From contig JBGPBY010000338.1 in the NCBI GenBank assembly GCA_041481485.1, positions 1 to 8,137 on the forward strand: 8,137 bases of DNA. Reading direction: 5' to 3'. The notes under the pieces were generated by a model. The model was given only the letters and a program-made list of their open reading frames with translations. It was not told where the DNA came from and did no database searches. This document shows, in pieces, positions 5,401 to 8,137 of this stretch. The position numbers and the translations under genes were made by a program. The stretch's first letter is position 1, and each line of letters opens with the position of its first letter. The stretch comes from JBGPBY01 sp041481485. GTDB taxonomy: Bacteria > Acidobacteriota > Terriglobia > 20CM-2-55-15.

Positions 5401-7452
5401 ATCAGTCAAATTCCCAGTGGCGTCATAGGTCCGCCGGAAAATCACTCCATTGCCCTCAGAGATTCCGCCAGGAGCCGGAACCGCCCCGGACTTCGCGCTG
5501 TCCCAGCGTTTTTCCACCGTGACGTTTCCAGACGTGAAGGGACAGTCATATTCGAGCTCAGTAACTGCCTCTACGCCACCTGTTCCTCGTGTCTCCTGAC
5601 GCCATAGTGCATTGAGCCGGCGCACTCCGCTGCCGCATCCTGGAAATGAAAGATCCGACCAATACGCAAACGGATCATTGGGGGCGGCGGTGGCCAGTGG
5701 AACGTCGATATAAAACGTCCGTTCCGTGTCTCGAAGCAGCGTGCCTCCGGTTCCAATGGCGCCTGGAGAGAAATCAATCCAGTCGTATATCCTCTCTGCG
5801 CGGATATTCCCATTTTTGTCAATCATGGTCTCGGTAATCGCCGACTTCGACGGAACCCCAATCGCATTGGCAACATCGATCGAGGATTTTGAAACGAATG
5901 GATTGTTCGGATTCCGAAATGCGCTGAATCCCCCGAGGCTCCAAACCCGGTTCTGGGACCATTCGCGGCGTTGCACATTCCCTGAAGGCTCATCGATTTG
6001 ATAGATCAATCCCTTATTCCAGCGTGGAGTCATGTCCACGGTATCAAAGTAGTGATAGACCGTATGCTGGTTGTCCGGAGATGTCACAGTTGTACTCGTT
6101 GGCCAGTAAGAGAAGTACCAGTTCAGCTGTTCTCCGTCGTGCACGAGGGACTTATGGATAACCGCGTCGTAGCTCATGACTTCTTCGGCGGTTGGAATAC
6201 CTCCATTCACTGAATAGTCGTAACGGTACTCGGCCCCACCAGGCGTTCGCATGTAAGAGAGTTCGCCCCATCCGCCAACACTGGCATCCCGATAGCCGAA
6301 TTCAAAGCTGTTCCAGGGCTCCGGCGGGTCGCCGGCGGGCGCGCCTGGAAGTTGAATCGACCGCAGCATCCAAAACTGGAGCGCGGAAAAGTTGCAGTGC
6401 ACATCCTGGTTGTCTGGGGTATACACCCACTCCACACAGGTATAGGGCTGGTTGCTCGAACCGACAGTGAACGCCATGGATCGGATCGTCCACGAAATCG
6501 GGCCATTGGGTCCCGGCGCAGTAATGATGTCCTGGCGCTGTCCAGGAGGAGCTCCGGGAACGTTCTTATCGATTCGGATCTGGCGGTCGAAATCGTCTTT
6601 GATCAGCACGGAAAACTGAGTGCAATTTTCAGTACAGATTCGTTCGAACCGAATGCGGTTACCATTGGCATCGATAATTTCCTTTCCAGAAAGTCCCGCA
6701 CCTCTAACCTGGCGGCCATCCGGAAAGTAAAGTGTCCATGTGTTGCTCGAGCTGAAGTTTCCACTGGCGTTGCCGTGGATCACCAGCTTGAGATAACTGC
6801 CGTCGGATGTGTAATAAGTCAGATCCCCGTTGGATATGTCGTGGGGATAGTTTGTGCTGTTGGATGCGCAACGGCCGCGCCGCCCCGTGGCATCAATACC
6901 GTAGAATCCATCCTGCCAATACAGGTTTCCCAGTTCATCTCCATATCCGCGCAGGTGGAGAATGTGTTGACTGCCATCCGGCAGCGTAATTCGCAGACGA
7001 AAGACTCGCAAGTGGTTTTGCAGGTATTCCACGTCCTCTCCACGGCTGCAGTCCTGTTCTGTCGTCCGGAAATAGCGTTCTTCCTGTTCCAGAAAATAGT
7101 TATAGCCGTACAGCCAGTTTCCAGCTGCCTGACCTGGAATGAGAATCTGCAGGTCGTTGGGTTCCTGTTCGACCGGGAGGATGTTATACAGGTGAGAATC
7201 ATAAACCAGGTTGAGATCGAACACCGATCCCCCGCGTCCGGGGGGAAGCGAAGCGATTGGAATTTCCAAACGCAGCTTCCCGGAGACCGGATCGATGCTG
7301 TCGAAGGGGCTGGCGATTTGATCCGCTGTCGGCATGATGCCGCGGACTGGCCTCGTATCGATGTTATAGGGATACTGCTGCGCGAACCCCAATGAAACAG
7401 AGATAAACAGGTCGAACATGACTACGGCAGTGCTGATTAAACGCGGTCTCAT
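2404..7452 (-). CDS. Sec-exported RHS/YD-repeat protein with C-terminal P1-nuclease/phospholipase C-like tip (polymorphic toxin)
   Basis: The protein has 1682 residues counted from the ATG chosen here. A signal peptide precedes GFA/QQ (cleavage near residue 24). SPFDSIDPVSGKLRLEIP near residue 50 is typical of exported RHS proteins. YD repeats (YDATGNL, YDANNNL, YDAENRL and others) run from about 670 to 1370 and should form the beta-spiral shell. The RHS-associated core follows at about 1375-1478: YLPFGR, FTGKERD, GLDYFGARYMSP, GRFISPDP, NMYAYVRNNP and VDPNG. After DPNG the sequence becomes unique. The tip (about 1480-1682) has W1480, H1485, D1512, H1527, H1576, D1580 and H1586, plus an HxxxE (1622-1626) and an HxxxD (1635-1639), the ligand pattern of trinuclear-zinc P1 nuclease and phospholipase C. 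A shell with a hydrolase tip suggests a contact or secreted toxin, and the target may be nucleic acid or phospholipid. AGGAGG lies seven bases before this ATG; a GTG directly before it is only four bases away. The frame is intact. Confidence 0.9.
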   Translation of the reverse strand: MRPRLISTAVVMFDLFISVSLGFAQQYPYNIDTRPVRGIMPTADQIASPFDSIDPVSGKLRLEIPIASLPPGRGGSVFDLNLVYDSHLYNILPVEQEPNDLQILIPGQAAGNWLYGYNYFLEQEERYFRTTEQDCSRGEDVEYLQNHLRVFRLRITLPDGSQHILHLRGYGDELGNLYWQDGFYGIDATGRRGRCASNSTNYPHDISNGDLTYYTSDGSYLKLVIHGNASGNFSSSNTWTLYFPDGRQVRGAGLSGKEIIDANGNRIRFERICTENCTQFSVLIKDDFDRQIRIDKNVPGAPPGQRQDIITAPGPNGPISWTIRSMAFTVGSSNQPYTCVEWVYTPDNQDVHCNFSALQFWMLRSIQLPGAPAGDPPEPWNSFEFGYRDASVGGWGELSYMRTPGGAEYRYDYSVNGGIPTAEEVMSYDAVIHKSLVHDGEQLNWYFSYWPTSTTVTSPDNQHTVYHYFDTVDMTPRWNKGLIYQIDEPSGNVQRREWSQNRVWSLGGFSAFRNPNNPFVSKSSIDVANAIGVPSKSAITETMIDKNGNIRAERIYDWIDFSPGAIGTGGTLLRDTERTFYIDVPLATAAPNDPFAYWSDLSFPGCGSGVRRLNALWRQETRGTGGVEAVTELEYDCPFTSGNVTVEKRWDSAKSGAVPAPGGISEGNGVIFRRTYDATGNLTDFYEPAVRTHISYDGILGMPGPGPYPTTVEYAPGTSVSRSWTYSWNDAAGTLNWKRDNQNGLATSYTYDLYGRKTGVNESDVRKTQIIFDDQRRQVFTKQDLDMFGDGKLQNFTHYDQLGRIRLVRSSDGYSLNPDSESDGIKTSTYYVVSSMGPRVVSSSPYRGLNDATLEWTCIQKDLAGRVSKVGIFKGGDHPGDCNSTANRTALTVTDYASDYATSVDPAGNTRSQRTDGLGRLVQVIEDPFYWSYSTDYRYDANNNLIGVSQSDGGVTQTRTFEFSSLGRLQSASNPESGTTRFAYWDSGDLASRQDERGIVTSYDYDELHRLRMKSYSDGVTPNVSFSYYGADAPLPNIGQLQSVTSSISSVSYQNYDALGRSLGNTQTVGGASYAFQYTLRANGSLSSMQYPSGKILHYSSDDAGRVNKIEGGKIYADLTVSNDPFTPDGRIAQMKLGNELWETRTYRTPGTPTVLSLGVAPGSGDKIELEYNYPEQNNNGNLSSQVVRRGGRIWIQSYEYDRVNRISSASEVTNGFAGLSRTYDYDRFGNRWITSSTGITAADFHEPTAGSLFDRSTNRLAIQSYDANGNLTSYDPRFMEYDAENRLIRSASASNGNEFFRYDGNGRRVQKIWILSGGSPEITTYVYGPNGRVAAEYTNGAAASAGTSWVFADLLGSVRAVSGEKPPADSAPITECYDYLPFGRMLGSNDAGRNIGCFPAAPDYVLASSESEKFTGKERDVEIGLDYFGARYMSPAQGRFISPDPIMVMDQKIADPQQWNMYAYVRNNPLRLVDPNGKWPAEIHSAIIAAAFSRLTLTQTKILERASARVDGVFNGGQTSRNAVTHGMRSPNQSAEQARYETDRFISDQEGMASIATEFGHVTDFTLDKFGEALHAVTDRTSPKHNGEQVWNGVGESVKWYDTPLVMASKLAADIAAVFEHTDGEATITIEEYHRAIDEARKEYLKTFGQSLFYDATGCVQVAGCGYNDSKLPKNRIRGTR
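2407..3015 (-). other. Toxin-tip region of the RHS gene (P1 nuclease/zinc PLC-like)
   Basis: This segment codes for residues 1480-1682, after the conserved DPNG end of the RHS core. It starts WPAEIHSAII, compared with WGALGH as I recall the start of mature P1 nuclease, with Trp and His five apart in both. D1512 and H1527 are 15 apart, as are D45 and H60 of P1 nuclease. HAVTDRTSPKH (1576-1586) has the HxxxDxxxxxH spacing of P1 (H116, D120, H126) and of B. cereus phospholipase C (H118, D122, H128), including a Pro two residues before the last His. The preceding KFGEAL suits the helix found there in phospholipase C-like proteins. The last ligand pair could be HRAID (1635-1639), in a likely helix, or HTDGE (1622-1626). 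P1 numbers are from memory, and substrate choice cannot be read from these residues. Confidence 0.65.
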
Positions 7453-7459
7453 CACGTTT

Positions 7460-7465
7460 CCTCCT
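7460..7465 (-). promoter_or_regulatory. Ribosome binding site of the RHS gene
   Basis: AGGAGG read on the - strand lies four bases before a GTG (7455) and seven bases before the adjoining ATG (7452). The seven-base spacing and the ATG favour the start at 7452; the choice changes the protein by one residue. The site is in the 23-base gap behind the upstream gene's stop, so coupled translation is plausible. Confidence 0.8.
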
Positions 7466-7475
7466 CAAAGTCATT

Positions 7476-8137
7476 TCATCGAATGGCAGCGCCATCGGAT
7501 TGCGGCTGGGCCGTGACACTCAGAACTTCAAAAGAGAACACCTGCTGATTGTTTTCGTACCTTTCAATCCTTCCCGGATAGGCCGATCCGTCTTCCCTGT
7601 CAGCGCTGTCCTCCCTGTCGTCCCTGCCCTCCCTGTGCCATTGCGAAAACCGTACTTCAACTTCGCTTCTGTCATGCTCATAGCGGGTTTTCATCAGGTA
7701 ACCGGTGGCGGAATCGAAGTAGTAATACTTCGTGCGAGTCAGCCGATCGCTGCGGGTCTTCACCGGCGAGCGGACTGCAAACACGTCGTAAGCAGCCGGA
7801 GAATTCACCGGCGATGCGCCGAAAGGTTCCATTCCATAGCCAATAATCTCAACCTCTCCACCATCCTTTATCGAAGCCAGGAATCCTTCAGCAGTGTCGG
7901 TTGAGAACGTCTCGAGAAGGACAGCATCGGCTGGATCTGTGGGAATCGGCGGAGATGCACTGTCGAATTTCAGGACAGCACTTTCCGGCTTCAACCCGAT
8001 GATTTCGACAGACTGGGGAAGCTCGAACGCCACGCGGACCGCAGCCGTCTTGCCACTCTGGTCCTGGAACCGTCCACTCAGAATCGTGCTTTCCCTTCCG
8101 GGCCGGGAAACTCGATCTCCAAGCGCACGGACCTGCG
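7476..8137 (-). CDS. LolA-like/outer-membrane lipoprotein-sorting-like protein, 5' end outside window (partial)
   Basis: The last 219 codons are visible. The frame stays open to the right edge, and the residues before the GTG at 8033 look like genuine protein (RALGDRVSRPGREST, then LSGRFQDQSGKTAAVRVAFE), so that GTG is not the real start. The pattern fits LolA-like periplasmic proteins with an open beta-barrel half: a strand pair VRVAFELP / SVEIIGLKPESAVLKFD, then AVLLETFSTDTAEGFL, GGEVEIIGYG, then TKYYYFDSATGYLMKTRY, EVEVRFSQW, and finally YPGRIERYENNQQVFSFEV. Between the last two lies a charged low-complexity stretch, REGRDDREDSADRED, made by 9-base repeats. A signal peptide would be in the missing part. 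The stop is 23 bases before the RHS ATG, so the two are probably co-transcribed. The fold is a recollection of family style; the function in lipoprotein or lipid handling is not proven. Confidence 0.75.
   Translation of the reverse strand, partial: QVRALGDRVSRPGRESTILSGRFQDQSGKTAAVRVAFELPQSVEIIGLKPESAVLKFDSASPPIPTDPADAVLLETFSTDTAEGFLASIKDGGEVEIIGYGMEPFGASPVNSPAAYDVFAVRSPVKTRSDRLTRTKYYYFDSATGYLMKTRYEHDRSEVEVRFSQWHREGRDDREDSADREDGSAYPGRIERYENNQQVFSFEVLSVTAQPQSDGAAIR
7591..7635. repeat. Five tandem 9-bp units (TCNTCCCTG) inside the LolA-like gene
   Basis: Successive 9-base units read TCTTCCCTG, TCAGCGCTG, TCCTCCCTG, TCGTCCCTG and CCCTCCCTG. The second is the most diverged. Nine bases equal three codons, so copy-number changes keep the frame. 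On the coding strand the units give REG, RDD, RED, SAD and RED, a charged, probably disordered loop between two beta strands of the protein. Confidence 0.8.

Noticed and set aside
6352..7395. Long + strand open frame (347 codons) antisense to the 5' part of the RHS gene
   Set aside because: The opposing - strand frame is a clear RHS protein over its whole length. The + product shows no recognisable domain, and no good ribosome binding site was seen. It is most simply a by-product of the codon use of the RHS gene.
7591..7635. CRISPR-like repeats
   Set aside because: The units are nine bases long without spacers and lie in frame within a gene.
7476..8033. LolA-like gene as complete, starting at the GTG at 8033
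   Set aside because: The frame remains open to the window end and the 34 further residues are protein-like, so the gene is cut by the window edge. The GTG lies within a predicted beta strand (VRVAFELP).

Overview
The window holds the 3' end of a ribosomal RNA operon on the + strand and, facing it, four protein genes on the - strand. The bases left of about 270 are the end of 23S rRNA, followed by a short spacer, a complete 5S rRNA and a strong hairpin terminator. Because the neighbouring genes run toward the rRNA operon, the hairpin can end transcription from both sides.

Read in their own direction (right to left), the protein genes are: (1) the 3' part of a gene cut by the window edge, for a probably exported LolA-like protein; (2) a 5-kb gene for a Sec-exported RHS/YD-repeat protein; (3) a short gene for a membrane-anchored protein with a small beta-sandwich-like domain; and (4) an exported alpha/beta-hydrolase of the putative-esterase family (Fes/EstD-like) carrying a long Gly/Ala/Arg-rich insert. 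Genes 1 to 3 are 8 to 23 bases apart and look like one transcription unit. The esterase follows after about 100 bases and has its own excellent ribosome binding site.

The central system is the RHS protein. It has the build of a polymorphic toxin: signal peptide, N-terminal segment, long YD-repeat shell, RHS-associated core ending in DPNG, then a unique C-terminal tip of about 200 residues. The tip carries, in order, the residue types that bind three zinc ions in P1 nuclease and in zinc-dependent phospholipase C: W, H, D, H, HxxxDxxxxxH, and an HxxxD/E. The Trp, which in those enzymes must be the free N-terminus, sits two residues after the DPNG motif that ends the RHS core. The tip and the small gene behind it are lower in GC than the RHS shell, as expected for an exchangeable toxin/immunity cassette. 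The small gene is therefore a candidate immunity gene, though this is inference.

The host is most likely a Gram-negative soil-type bacterium, probably Acidobacteriota. The evidence is the style of the RHS N-terminus and core, the esterase with its Gly-rich insert and the moderately high GC. This rests on remembered family resemblance and was not tested by a search. There are no tRNA genes, CRISPR arrays, transposases or phage genes. No stretch longer than 300 bases lacks a gene.
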